64,000 nt of DNA, from contig JAJEKV010000040.1 in assembly GCA_021234155.1 (NCBI GenBank), positions 7,310,438 to 7,374,437 of the forward strand. Direction: 5' to 3'. Position 1 is the first letter of the stretch, and each line of letters starts with the position of its first letter. Shown here piece after piece: positions 1 through 10,685 of the stretch. Both the position numbers and the translations under genes were made by a program. Source of the DNA: Isoetes taiwanensis (lineage: Eukaryota; Streptophyta; Lycopodiopsida; Isoetales; Isoetaceae). A model generated the notes under the pieces. It did not search any database, was not told the DNA's origin, and was given only the letters and a program-made list of their open reading frames with translations.

Positions 1-121
1 TAATTTGTATGGCTTTAATTAATTAATGGAAAAAACACCTCTTACTCTCAAAAAAAAAATAAAAATAAAAATTAATTGGCATTATAAACAGGCGGTCTAA
101 TAGAGAGAAATATGCAATAAA
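1..121. other. AT-rich stretch
   Basis: A/T-rich sequence with an A-rich run. It lies immediately downstream of the splice-donor-like site of the minus-strand exon that follows, so it would be the first bases of an intron. I see nothing else in it. Confidence 0.5.
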
Positions 122-127
122 ACTTAC

Positions 128-423
128 CTTGTCACTGGGTCAAATGGGACGACATCGGCAGGCATGAGAACCTCCGTTGGGCACCTTTTGAAGCTCTTGA
201 TTAATGTCTGTACATGATCATTAGATCGAACCCTATGAGTTAGATTTGCTGGGGCTGTCTCACAATAAAAAATGCTGATCTTCTGGAACCAATTCACTCC
301 CATAGGATAAAATCTTTTAAATTCTTCTAGCTTGGAGGCGGTCTGTTCAGCAAGCTTCTTTTCTTCATCTGGATTGAATTTTAATTCATCAGGCATACGT
401 GAAGCAAATGGCCAAGTCAACAT
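128..423 (-). pseudogene. Coding-like exon of unknown family with splice donor
   Basis: An open minus-strand frame of about 99 residues ends at a textbook donor: exon ACAAG followed by GTAAGT at 127-122. It is rich in charged and amphipathic residues (KKLAEQTASKLEEF near the start) and ends with a segment containing HVQTLIKSFKRCPTEVLMPA and then DVVPFDPVT. The order of that segment loosely recalls the ParB/sulfiredoxin-like N-terminal pattern of a helix followed by P-I-V, but I would not assign it. The frame probably continues upstream with frameshifts. There is no recognisable catalytic motif. It could be an exon of a decayed host gene or of a transposon accessory gene. Confidence 0.45.
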
Positions 424-1066
424 GGAAGTCGTAGCTATAGGGTTGGTGGACGAGGTGGGAGTAGAGGAAGTAGAGGGCTGCAGTGTTTAAGTTTCGAAGC
501 TTAATCTTGAAGGTACTTATCTTTCTTGGAAGAGGTGCTTCATGTGTATCCGAGTCTTTCACTGGAAGAGGCATAAGCATATTTTGACCGAGGATCGATA
601 GCGTAAGATCCACTGATTTAGCCGAGGGCGACACTAAGGATTTTTGGAGTTGATGGTTCACCTACAATGACTAATGGGACCACAGTTCTTTTCTTGGCAA
701 GCGCCCAACCATTCAGTGTCCATGGGGAAGGCAATTTGTTGTCTTTTTGTAGCCTTCAATGCAATGGAAGAAGGTTTTTATCACCGAAAGGCCCTTCCCC
801 GCACATGTTAAAGCCAACAAGTATATCCCTATTGCACTTTATCCCGAGGCAAGCTCAACGAATCATAAGATGGCGGTGTTCCAACCATATCCTTTGGCAC
901 TAGTAGGTACCCTTGCCACTAGCAAAAGGCTTATTCGCTTGCTTGCAATTATGATAGAAGGATCATAGTTTTGCGGTACAAAAACATACTCTACAAATTG
1001 TAGCTGTTGTGTATCCTCCATGCCGCATATGATTGCATCTTGGACATTATTTTTGTGCCTTCCCAT
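424..1066 (-). pseudogene. Upstream remains of the same minus-strand coding sequence
   Basis: Short open frames on the minus strand follow one another with frame changes. Residues such as VEYVFVPQNYDPSIIIASKR (about 1000-930), a Leu/Val-rich segment, and a Ser/Pro/Thr-rich stretch near 430-470 lead into the exon at 128-423. The composition is protein-like rather than random, but no frame stays open across it and I recognise no family. The frame changes may be real decay or assembly error. Confidence 0.3.
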
Positions 1067-2006
1067 ATAGTGACTATTATGCCCATCCGCTCAAAATCTT
1101 GGGCCCTTTCCATTCCTCAAAAAAGAGACACACAAGTCCTTCCTGGGCCGTCTCCCGCCACATGAGGTTTGGCCTGAAGTTATTTTCATGCACCATTTTC
1201 GACTTCTATCAGGAGTTACAATGCATATGAGTTCCATCGCTGGGGCCGCGAAAAAGCTCCAAAGGCCGCAAGTAGAATATGAAACCGATAAGTGACACCA
1301 CTCACTACTTCAAAGACTGCAAAGTGCACACAAGGAACGCTGGGCGATCCTTGTGAGCAATTTAAAATACGATATATGCACTAATGCTAAGTATCATGGC
1401 CGTGATCAGATAGCAAGTAGAGATAAAAGTATTATCTAGTGTTTAGGTTAATGTGCTCAAAAGGATCACGATTGCGAGAAGTTGTGAGCAATACCTTAAA
1501 ACTATATCAGATTTATTGGTGAAAAAGAATCACGATCGCGATTCTCACAAGCATTAAGATCAGAAAAATAAAGAAATATCGCTGTGGAACATCAGCGTTG
1601 CGATCCTATTGAGCATATAGACTGCTAAAAATAGGATAACTAATGCTAGAACGACAGCAGTGGTCGTGAAAAGCGCAAAAAATACCTTCTTTTAAGGCGG
1701 CTAAGCGAGACATGGTGGCGGTCGAAGGCCCTCGAAAATTTCTGTAGGCATTCCTGAATTGGATCACAATAGAGCCGAGATCTGGGATTTTCATGAATTT
1801 ATAGAATGGGGGTTATTAATGGCCCGTCATAATGACGCCAGAAAAATAATCAAGCAATAATAAATACCGAGGGCGCAATAAATTCTGGCGGCGGATCCAG
1901 AATATTCTTAAAAATGCCAGAATCGACGTTTTCATTCTCTGCACGGATGCCACCACTAAGTTCAAAATTCTGTACCATGGGACCGGGGGAAGGAGAACAG
2001 AATAGT
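1067..2006. other. Unassigned sequence with short GATCGC-type motifs
   Basis: No supported gene. Around 1465-1610, motifs of the type TCACGATYGCGA occur several times in both orientations. They resemble the GATCGC repeats at 2.65-2.95 kb. The rest is non-repetitive and unassigned. Confidence 0.4.
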
Positions 2007-2150
2007 CACGGCATGTGAGTTTAAATGAGACAATGACACTCGCAATACGGCATGGGACGGGTTGCAGGTCAACATAATATTCACGGCATGCAAGTTTAAA
2101 TGAGACGATGACAGTCACAATACGGCATGGAAAAGCCCCGCTGAAATTAC
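2007..2150. repeat. 75-bp tandem duplication
   Basis: Two adjacent copies begin at 2007 and 2082, both with CACGGCATG followed by AGTTTAAATGAGAC, ATGACA and AATACGGCATGG. Differences are mainly substitutions. The second copy runs into unrelated sequence near 2150. Confidence 0.75.
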
Positions 2151-2640
2151 CTGAATTTAAAATTCAAACTCAATTCACCCAGCTACATGGCCAAACCAGC
2201 CATTCATTCAAATTGGACTCGGGGAGGAGGCTTCTGAGGCGCTGAATAGGTCTTCGAAGGCGATCATCTAAATTGGAGGCATTTGAGGTGCTCATCTGGA
2301 AATGGAAGGCGATCTTGAATATTTGAAGGCATTTTCCTGGTGTTTCGACTCCTGCATGCTCTGAAGAGTGAAAGCAGGCAAGATATACTATTAAAACTTT
2401 GTTTTAATTATATTATAGGACATCTATACCATTTTAACTTCTGTTATATCAAATGAACGAGTTAGAGAGCAGAAGAGGCCCACATTTGTATACTATATTC
2501 TATGTAAAGTAGTGTCTTGTCTGAAATGAATTTCAGAACATAGTTATCAATCTGGCAAACTAGTTGCAGCTTCAATAATTGTTTTTCAGAAAACAGAATT
2601 CTTCAGACAATTCTTCAAATGTCTTTCAAATCCTGGCCAA
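2151..2640. other. Unassigned, with GAAGGCGATC motifs
   Basis: No gene is visible. GGCGATC recurs at about 2256 and 2307 within an otherwise unremarkable stretch that becomes A/T-rich after 2390. Confidence 0.4.
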
Positions 2641-2649
2641 TTTCAAATC

Positions 2650-2960
2650 ACTGTCCGCATCCCGATCGCGACGGCGATCTTCATCAGCAGTCAAGAAGTA
2701 TAAGTAGTTAATGTTAGAGCAAACTGATAAAATGTTGGAGCAAATTGATTTAATGTTGAAGCAAATGGATACTAATTTATGTCTGTTGCTTGAACAGGGC
2801 TGCTCGTGTCCTCGGCTAGATCGCGACAGCGATCTTCATCAGCTTTCAACAAGTATATCTTAGCATTGGAGCAAACGTGTCTTAGCATTGGAGCAAACTT
2901 GTACAAGCCTGTCAGTCCTCAGCTAGATCGCGGCGGCAATCTTGAGCAGCACTAGCTTTT
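2650..2960. repeat. Degenerate tandem repeat with GATCGC palindromes
   Basis: Three units carry the core GATCGCGACGGCGATC (2664), GATCGCGACAGCGATC (2819) and GATCGCGGCGGCAATC (2926). The first two cores are followed by CTTCATCAGC, and two short stretches lie between the three units with repeated TTAGCATTGGAGCAAAC or TGTTGGAGCAAATTG phrases. The cores are inverted repeats with GATCGC/GCGATC arms. This looks like LTR or transposon-internal sequence; no coding function is apparent. Confidence 0.6.
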
Positions 2961-3041
2961 CCTGCTGTTCAACTTTTTCTTCACACGAGCATTTAGTGCT
3001 TCGTATCATCGCCACCGCGATTTCTAATAGTAATATCAGCC

Positions 3042-3310
3042 TTGTCTAATTCAAGATGGCTGAATCAAGATCCATACTATTCATGGGGAATGGATTTTAT
3101 TGGGCCCGTGGATCTATCTGCTCGACACTCCCGTGCTCGAAACATCCTTGTTCTCACTGATTATGCAAATCCGCGGGCTAAGTCGCGGCGCTTACCGATA
3201 ATGCCATCGCCAAAGATGACGGGTGCTCTACACGATGTCATTATATGTTTCCGCTGCCGGAACTAATCCAGTAAGTGACCGAGGGTGTTCATTTTGTTAA
3301 TCATAACGAT
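3042..3310 (+). pseudogene. Ty3/gypsy integrase core fragment
   Basis: The plus-strand frame reads YYSWGMDFIGPVDLSARHS and then NILVLTDYA, the typical start of a Ty3/gypsy integrase catalytic core. The first catalytic Asp lies in GMDF. About 40 codons later, after a frame change, VSDRGVHFVN (3271-3300) corresponds to the segment around the second catalytic Asp. The fragment stops just before an LTR-like block beginning TGTGACGTCC at about 3330. The reverse transcriptase expected upstream is not visible, so this is a 3' remnant of a polyprotein. Confidence 0.75.
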
Positions 3311-3329
3311 CAAAGAACCTGACGGACTA

Positions 3330-3900
3330 CTTGTGACGTCCAAAGATATGGTCCTAAGACGATATCGATCGGGCGTCACGTACAGTTGCGCCATCCCGAC
3401 CGACGTAATGCCGACGTAGCCAAGCAAAGTAGCACCTTAGGGGCAACTTGCAAGGTGTGTACATTTATTCATGTGCACATTTAACCACCTAGTTAATAAA
3501 GGCAAGTGGCTACACCCAATTATCCCACATGCTTAAAGGGATAATGGGAAACCCTAGCCCTAACCCTTAGTCTATATAGGTAAAGGAAACCCTAACTTGC
3601 TATTTTCGTCCATAGCATTCTGGGACTGCTTTACTTGCTCCGAGCCAAACCCGCCTCCCAAACTGTCTCGAGCGATCCAGCTCAATGGGTTTCCCCTTCT
3701 AGCTTCATCTTCTAGCGGTTTAGCAAGATGGTCGAAGTTCGAACAAGAGGAGCGAGCCAAGGATCAGGTATTTTGTCAATTTAATAGTCTAAACCGTCTC
3801 CCAGACATTGAATAAGTAGGGCTCTATTAAATTGCCCATAGCAGCCATCTAGATCCCTAGCTATCGAGCCCTAACTCAAAGAACCTAACTCTGTGATTTA
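3330..3900 (+). mobile_element. LTR-like block, probable 3' LTR of the integrase remnant
   Basis: It begins with TG (TGTGACGTCC) directly after integrase coding sequence. It contains a TATA-type promoter (CTATATAGG near 3573) and a pyrimidine-rich leader-like stretch downstream. Position and composition fit a Ty3/gypsy LTR. I cannot find its partner LTR or a certain CA end, so the right border is approximate. Confidence 0.5.
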
Positions 3901-5071
3901 GGTTAGATCTTGTTCTTTAGTTCTTACGTGAGGATATGTATGGATGATGTATCTTTGTGGACTCATTGTGTTGGGAAGGGGGTAGCTGCCTTAAAGCCCA
4001 GTAGTTGATGCTCCTAGCTAGCCTCTTTAATGCACTATTAAATTCGGCCAGGTACAAGAACCACACCGGTTGTGGGTGAAGGGGCCAGGCCGGGCTTACA
4101 AGAAGGTTCATGTCCCGACTCATGATCACGCCCCCCTCGGGTAGTAAGGCCTATCTGTGGGATTATTGTGCCCTAGACCTATTGCTCGCACATCGCTGCG
4201 TGAGGGCTTTGCATGGGTTCGACACTCTTGGGGTGGTGGACACCTTCCATGGAATTCAAGTCGATGCAGGCGGTGGCCCCTCTAGTCACCTTGAGTCAAG
4301 ATGTAGATCTCTCGGTGGGGAGTGATCCCCACCGCCCCATCCGAATTGGGGAGATGCAACCGTGAATAGCCCTTTGGCTATGCATCCGGAGGGCTACTGA
4401 TGAGTCCCAACACTTTTCAACCTACTCGCAGAAAGTATGCCGGGGAGGGGCGGATGGAGTGGACTCCCCTAAACCATGTTCTTATGCCGCCCAAATCCAT
4501 TGTCATGATTAAATGCGCAATGACCGAGACCCAAAGTCGCCGGTCATTCCCCGAAGTCCGAGGCCTTGGGTAGATCTCCTTATGTGATATCTTTGATCTT
4601 TGTCTATGCAGATATGTGATGAGCCATCCTCCCGAGATGGTCATGAGATGTGATGTTATGTATCGACATGTATGTTTACGCATCCAAGACTAGGTAGGCC
4701 CCGAGGGAGACAGGTAAAATGACCCTTCATTCTTCCCAATCGAAACTCCTCAAGGTTGTAGTGATAATGTGGAGGGCCCCAGACGGTATGGAGCTGGTAT
4801 GGGGGATGAACTCCTCGTTTGTATCTGGTCGATTGTAACCGTATACACAGTAGGGCGTCCACAAAGGGTAATTGAAAGCTATGTTCTTGGGGACTAAGAG
4901 CAAAAACGACCATGCTCCCACAAGAGTACTAACTTAGTAGGATTCTCAAACCTCAAAAAAAAAAAGTGGGAAATTTTTCTCATTTTTATAGTATATACTA
5001 AGCTAGTAAGCGGTTAGGAGAATTGAAAACTAGGAAAACTAAAAAGTTGAATAAATTTTGACCAAAAGTAG
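3901..5071. other. Unassigned, GC-moderate to AT-rich
   Basis: No gene is supported. CTGATGAG at 4397 followed by GAAA at 4431 superficially resembles a hammerhead core but lacks proper spacing. An A-run lies near 4955. The stretch 4110-4930 may be LTR-element leader sequence. Confidence 0.35.
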
Positions 5072-5366
5072 CAAAGGTCTCATGGTATATGCCCGGGCCA
5101 AAAACCAAATTTTGGTTTTGCCTCCCAAGCGCATGCCCATCGTGAGACATGGGCCATAATCACCTTGAAACATGATGAATTTTCACTAACTAACATGCCA
5201 AATCAAGTTTTAAGGTAAGAATTAGTTAGATCAGTATGTTATACCCTTAAGAATATGCCTATAAATCATATAATTTAGTCAAAGAATGCCAAATGTCTCA
5301 CGGTATGCGACCGCACCCAAAACAAAAATTGGTTTTGCCTCTCCAAGCACAATCGTGAGACCAATG
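5072..5366. repeat. Pair of ~75-bp direct repeats
   Basis: The segment at about 5072-5148 (GTCTCATGGTATATG ... TTTTGGTTTTGCCTC ... CGTGAGAC) recurs in diverged form at 5290-5362 (GTCTCACGGTATGCG ... ATTGGTTTTGCCTC ... CGTGAGACC). The spacing is about 217 bases. Confidence 0.6.
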
Positions 5367-5399
5367 GATTAGAAAAGTCCGAAGTAAGCATATATCATA

Positions 5400-6270
5400 G
5401 GTTAATAGGTGCCTTGGCACATCAAAAAAGCAACTTAGAATTTGACCTAAAATTGCCCAAACTACCCCCCTCATTTGTAGGTTTCCTATTTAGAAAATTG
5501 CTCCCGCTTCGGGGGGCAATTTTTGGAGGCCGAAACCTCCGTCGACGAGGCGAAACATGGCGAGAACCAAACGCAAGTAGCTCGGGTTCCTTGAGGAGAC
5601 GAACGTGGCAGCCCCAACTTAAAGTTAGATCGCCAGGGAGCCGCCTTCTGTAGAGGAGACCAACCTTCATCAAGTGAGGGGATGCTTCGTGAGGAGCACC
5701 AGTGGGGAGTGGATCCCAAACAGGGAGCACAAGATAACCCGACCGACATCATCGACTGTGAGCTAGACCAGCAAATAGAGGAGTCGGCAGAGGTGCACTC
5801 CGAGGTCCCGATAGAAGTGCTCGAGGAAATAGAAGGCTACTTAATCTAAATCCGTGAGAGTACTCCGAGCAAATGGAGAAAGAGAAACAAGAAAGAGCTT
5901 GAGCAGAGCGAGGAGGCAAAGCGCCAGAGGAGCGAGAGGGAGCCGACCGAAATGGCGACATGAGGGAAGAACTCAGGCCTGGATTCGAGGCACGAGGCTA
6001 AGGAACGACGCCAGAGAAGAAGAAGGCCGAGAAGAAGAGGAACGGGAAGAAAAGGAGGCCAAGAAAAGAAGAAGAAGCTCAAGGGCAAGAATGTGGAGCA
6101 TCCCAAGAGAGGAGAATTAAGAAGACCTCAAGACAAAGATTATCATCGGCCTCTACGCCGACAACCAACCGGTGGGACGACTAATGATCTAAGACTTCAA
6201 CCCTAACCTAGAAGGTGGAGTTCTTCCAAGCCCCCTGTGTGACGAAAGGAGAGGAGTGAGCAGAAAGCAA
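5400..6270 (+). other. Degenerate region with an Arg/Glu-rich frame
   Basis: From about 5850 to 6120 the plus strand has an open frame dominated by Arg, Glu and Lys. An alternative frame of the same stretch reads as an Ala/Glu/Arg coiled-coil-like segment (AEREAKRQ type after frame changes). Such segments occur at the N terminus of plant Ty3/gypsy gag proteins, but there is no diagnostic motif. It lies just upstream of the LTR-like start at 6273. Confidence 0.3.
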
Positions 6271-6272
6271 AA

Positions 6273-6950
6273 GTGTGACACCCCGGCCATATCCAACATG
6301 GGAGAAGGATAAGGACAACAAGAAGCCGCCTCGACTGCCGGGTGAGTCATGCGTGTGATAGACCCTATCAAGGTCTACCGTAAGAAGTTGAAGGCGATCG
6401 TGAATTCATGTAGAAGTGGGAGGCTTATAACTCCTACTTTTTCCAAGTCATCAAAAAATTGGGGTTTTTCCTTGTCTATAAATAGGCCCCCCATTTCTCA
6501 CTTAGCATCCTACAAAATTGCTCTCTAACTTCTAGGCGATCTTCCAGCTCCCCGAGGCGCTTTTTGCATCCGTTTTGTTAGTCTAATCCCCTCTAGACCC
6601 ATGGCAAGCGGGCTGATTTTAGGCGATGGTACAGGCGCCCATGCATCAGGCCGATGTCAATGCCATTTTCAAGTCTTCCGAAAAGAGATAGATGTCCAAG
6701 CCACCTTGCAAGCAACCCCAGCCTACATGGAAGTCATGACCAGAAGTTCCAAGCTAGGGTAGGACCGTCTTTAGTGCAGCTCCCCCTTGTACCGGGCTAT
6801 TTTGTTCCTAGGCTATCCCTCCAGGCAGCCTTGGGTGATGTCCCAAATATTACCAAATATCTGACCAACAAGGCTCGAGAGGTTGCCGGACTACATGGTC
6901 TTGACCGTTGATAGGACCAAGTATTTCTCCTACACCGCCCCGCCCTAGCA
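6273..6950 (+). mobile_element. LTR-like block of Ty3/gypsy element, with TATA box
   Basis: It starts with TGTGACACCCCGGCC, a form common at plant LTR starts. A TATA box (CTATAAATAGG, about 6477-6488) sits some 200 bases inside and is followed by a C/T-rich leader (CCCCCCATTTCTCAC). Gag-like and pol-like sequence follows on the same strand. The right border is estimated; I found neither a clear primer-binding site nor the 3' partner, which is lost because the element is interrupted at 10683. Confidence 0.5.
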
Positions 6951-8490
6951 ATTTTCCTTTTCCAGGTGCCCGAGTAACCCCATTGGGGAAACCTCTATTC
7001 CTCCCATGGATGTAGATCCCTTAGCCTCCTCGTGAAGGTCAGCTCCTTTTGCGGTATCAACAAGAACAAGAAGGGAAGAGCCGAAGACGAGGAATCGGGA
7101 TGACGAGGGCTACGTCGAGCTCGACCGAAGAAGAAACGGCGACCAGCGTAGCAGGAGATACCAATTTTGAAACGGGACCCGTGGATCACTGTGATCGCTC
7201 CCCACCGGGCTAGGTATCACAAGCCTAGCCCCCATCATCATCGGCGGCCCGGAGTACCTGCTCCTCAACGACATCCAGAACTCCCCGAATGCGAGAGAGC
7301 AGTGAGTACCATTTCGATGAGTTGCCGCATCATGCGGCAAGAATAACCAAATCTGGATGATTTCATCATCCGGGAGCTTCGACTTCCCAATTCCAAGTAA
7401 GAGAAGCCACCTACAGAGTCGACTTCGCATATCCAAGCCTACAAGAAAGATCAAAAATAATGGGCTTCGGGACTGAATCAAAAAAGAGTTCTACGCCATC
7501 CAAGAACGGATCGATCCGCGGCAAGACCACAGTATTTTGATGCCGAGCTCTTACGATACCAGCCCAGAGAAAAAGAGGCAAGATCGACCTGAGACGAATC
7601 ATCATGTGATCCAGGGACTACGTGAGAATTCCAGAGATTGACGATAAACTTAATATGCCGGAAGACATAGAGCTGGTGGCCAAGGGGACGACGAAGTTCT
7701 TCAAAGATGCGTGGACAAAGTCATTGAGGTATTACCACGCCTCTGCTAATGGAATGAAGGATAGCGGTTATAACCGCAAGTTCAGCCCAAGGGGCTAAGA
7801 AGGAGTGTTCATGTTCGCCGCTCGGCTTTTGGCGAATATGCTCGACCGCTCACAAATGATTGACCATGTCATCCTAGTCAAGAGAACGATGGCACTTGAC
7901 ATCTTCGACCGCCATACCCCGACGCGGCGGGGAAGATCGGGCAAAGGACCGCGGCCTACACGTCCTAATCGCAGGGTAGAAGAGTGCAAGCCTTGCGAGG
8001 GGGGACATCAACCAACATCCTCGCAGAACTTGGGACCTTTCCGTAGGAATGGCCCAAGTTAAGAAGTTTCTTCAGATAATCCATCCTACCGGGCGATTTC
8101 AAGAATAGTTAGGCTCTTGATCCCGGGAGGCATTGTATTTAAGATATTATATATATATAAATACATTTCCTTTTGCACTCTAAATGTTTTGTTGATGTAT
8201 TTTGTTCCACAACTATACCAACAAACACATATAATGCAATAGAACAAATAAAAGCTAAGTAAGGCCATGATCTACTTGTGTATGCAGCTAGAGGTCCGTG
8301 CATTTGAACAAGAACGGCGAGCCCAGAGGGGATGAACGGACTCCTCCCGGGCCGCACCCAAAGAAGGAACTTATAACGAGGAATTCGCCCCATGACCCTT
8401 GAAGAAGAGATCACAGATGAGAAGTGACCTTCAAAGAAATAAAGGTCCTTTGGCAACAAGCAAAGGTGAGTTGGCTCGATAACAACGCCC
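6951..8490 (+). pseudogene. Ty3/gypsy leader and N-terminal gag region, broken
   Basis: Short plus-strand frames follow each other without a continuous frame. One at 7805-8060 reads FAARLLANMLDRSQMIDHVI and then a basic tail. A (TA)n stretch occurs at about 8147-8157. The position between the LTR-like block and clear gag sequence suggests the start of the polyprotein. I cannot identify a conserved domain here. Confidence 0.35.
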
Positions 8491-8493
8491 GGC

Positions 8494-9160
8494 TTGCCGG
8501 AAGCACCACCTCAGAAGACGGGGAAGGACAAGAAGAGGAGCAAGAGAAGGAGGTCCCCTAGCACGGAATCCTTCGACACAAGCTCAGATTCGGACTCCGA
8601 CTCCGAGGAAGAGGAAGAACAGGTGCAGGACCGTAGGGACGGCAGACACGTGAGACACAAAAACCCGACTCATCGGAAGAAGGTAGACTCGCTACTGGGT
8701 AATGTATGGAAGGCCAAAAGCTTGAGCAATTCTCAAAGTGACAAAGAAGTCGCATGGAAGCAGAGGCTTGGCTAGATGAGATGAGTGAATATGGTAACGC
8801 TTTATGGTATGAAGGACAAGGACAAAAGGCGTGGTGGCAACAAACAACCTCAAGGAAGCAAGACGATTTGGTGGAAGGGCTATGCCAAGGCCCATGGTTT
8901 GAGCAGGATAGTTGCAGTTCAAAAGTTTACTAAGGCTTTCAAAGCGCCATTATGTACCAATGAACATAAGTGTCACATGATGCAACAGTTTTATAGACTC
9001 CAAAGAGGGGCAACAAGATAAAGGTAAAAGTACACAGAGGAGTTCATGAAGTCGAGGTTGTATGTGCCCAAGTTGAGCGAAAGGCACGCAAAGGGAAGGA
9101 TACATAGAAGGGTTGAACTAAGAGATCCCCAAAGCTGAAGTTAGGGCAATAAACCCTAAG
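8494..9160 (+). pseudogene. Ty3/gypsy gag core
   Basis: A basic segment (KKRSKRRRSPSTESFDTSSD) followed by an Asp/Ser/Glu-rich acidic stretch leads into a gag-like core. TIWWKGYAKAHGLSR and KCHMMQQFYRLQRG (about 8860-9015) match the pattern of the plant retrotransposon gag domain. After a frame change come YTEEFMKSRLYVPKLSER and then an Arg-rich helix with GRIHRRVEL (about 9030-9120), the usual YT-EF-LSRYVP continuation. Gag would assemble the virus-like particle and package the RNA. Several frame changes break it. Confidence 0.75.
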
Positions 9161-9439
9161 ACGGTATCAGAGGCGTAATCCAAGGCAAGTACATTTACAA
9201 GGAACTGGGCCTCAAAACAGATAAAGGCGTAAACAAAGAAAGACTATCGGGGATAAGGGCAAGGCAACAGAAGCTATAGCCCTAGATCACTAGCCCGTCC
9301 AAAGAAAGGCCCCATATAGTGGCAAAACTATGGGAAGCAAAGCAGAGAAGAAGTGTGTGTCCTTCAAGGACAAGCAGAGGGGTCAAACTACTCCAAAGCA
9401 AAGGCGGCCCTTTTTGCAAGCAATGCCCAAGGAGAAGAG

Positions 9440-9520
9440 GTAGGAGTGCATAGAGAAGCAGCTTTGCTTCAGGTGCTTCCAGCCGGGACACGTAACATCG
9501 AACGCCCCTATGTCATGAAC
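9440..9520 (+). pseudogene. Gag zinc knuckle with damaged fourth ligand
   Basis: The frame reads EKQLCFRCFQPGHVTSNAP, which is C-x2-C-x4-H followed by the position where C-x2-C-x4-H-x4-C needs its last Cys. That position reads Ala. The codon lies in the run GAACGCCCC, where loss or alteration of a single CTG trinucleotide would explain the change. This matches the CTG/CAG discordance seen elsewhere in the window. The knuckle would bind retroelement RNA. Confidence 0.75.
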
Positions 9521-9639
9521 GCGCGCTAGCAGAGTTGGGTGGATGGGAGACTCTCCGGACGACGGGCCATGCGGAAGCACGCCGACTATATTCGTGGTGA
9601 GGTCACATTTTGCCGCCATAGATACAGACCAAGCAGAGA

Positions 9640-10030
9640 ATCGGTGTCGGGTAATCTCCACAGTAGGGAAGGCCAAGGCCAAGTAATTCATAATCCCGAT
9701 AGACTTCGGGGAAGTAGCCACAACTTTGCATCCCCAAGAATGGTTGAGATGTTGAAGCTGAAACCGTTGAAGTCAAAGCCGAGACCCGTGGTGTTAGCAA
9801 ACGGGGACTAAAACACGGTAGGCAAAAGGATAAACTTCGACATTGATTTGCCGGGGAATCAACATCCGCATGATGGGGGCGTAGTAATGAATATTGGGAA
9901 GTATGATTTAATCATTGGAATGGAGTATCTTGGTCCAGCAGAGCCCTCATTGATTGTGGAAAGCGGAAGGTGACCCTCCAAATATAGCTAAACGGCAAGA
10001 TCATAGAGATCCGGTGTAAAGAAGTTGTCC
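9640..10030 (+). pseudogene. Ty3/gypsy protease region
   Basis: FIIPIDFG (about 9688-9711) sits at the position of the catalytic Asp segment. In the next frame come SSHNFASPRMVEMLKLKP and PRPVVLANGD, the conserved continuation of plant retropepsins. Further on, KYDLIIGMEYLGP (about 9900-9938) matches the IIGM-W-L segment found between protease and RT. The frame changes within the active-site loop mean the enzyme is not intact as written. Confidence 0.75.
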
Positions 10031-10179
10031 CCATCATGCGGTGTATGTCTAGTAAGCGGTTGCTCAAGTGCATAAAGAGTGAGCAGGTAGCATATATCTT
10101 CAAGCTTCGATCGAAGAGCCCGAAGTCGAAGAAAGCAAGGAAGATAAGGTGCTCAAAGAAGTTGTCCAGCCGGATAGCT

Positions 10180-10685
10180 AAGTTGATCACGGAGTTCCAC
10201 GATCTCTTCCCGGATGAGATCAAGCTCCTCCTCATACGGGGAGTTGAGTGCGAGATAGCTTTTCGATGGGTACAAAGCGACGAGCAAAGTCTGCAGACGG
10301 GATGATGGCGCAAGAGGCGTGAGAGTTGAAGAAGCAAGTGCAGGAGCTACTTGACCTAGGGTTCATTAGACCTAGCGCCTCACCGTTTGGGGCACCTATT
10401 CTTTTTGTGAAGAAGAAGGATGGCAGCTTGAGGATGTGCATAGATTACAGGTAGTTGAACAAGCACACCATCAAGAATAAGTATGCACTCCCGGATCGGA
10501 TGACTTGATGGATCAGCTCAAGGGCTAAGCTTTTCTCCAAAATAGACTGAGGTTAGAGGGGTACCATCGGTCGGGATCAAGGAAGAAGACGTCCACAAAA
10601 CGGCTTTCAGGACCAGGTATAGGCATTATGAGTTCACGGTAATGTCATTTGGTTTATTAAATGCCCCAGCAACGTTCATGCTCAA
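10180..10685 (+). pseudogene. Ty3/gypsy reverse transcriptase, fingers domain, cut off
   Basis: FHDLFPDEI (about 10198-10224) opens the RT region. [20 protein letters not shown] (10352 on), then [29 protein letters not shown] (start of the palm) and a final [18 protein letters not shown] follow. These are the successive RT motifs of chromovirus-like Ty3/gypsy elements. The catalytic YxDD motif, RNase H and integrase are absent because homology stops at about 10682. Several small lesions sit at places where related elements have CTG or CAG codons. Confidence 0.85.

Noticed and set aside
4397-4440. Hammerhead ribozyme core (CTGATGAG ... GAAA)
   Set aside because: The only possible stem II (GAGT/ACTC) leaves three extra bases before GAAA and no matching stems I and III are visible.
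5854-6120. Arg/Glu-rich 88-residue gene
   Set aside because: There is no conserved motif, and an alternative frame is equally protein-like. It is treated as a degenerate retroelement segment.
9162-9175. tRNA-Met primer-binding site (GGTATCAGAG)
   Set aside because: It lies inside gag, not after an LTR, and the match does not extend beyond about ten bases.
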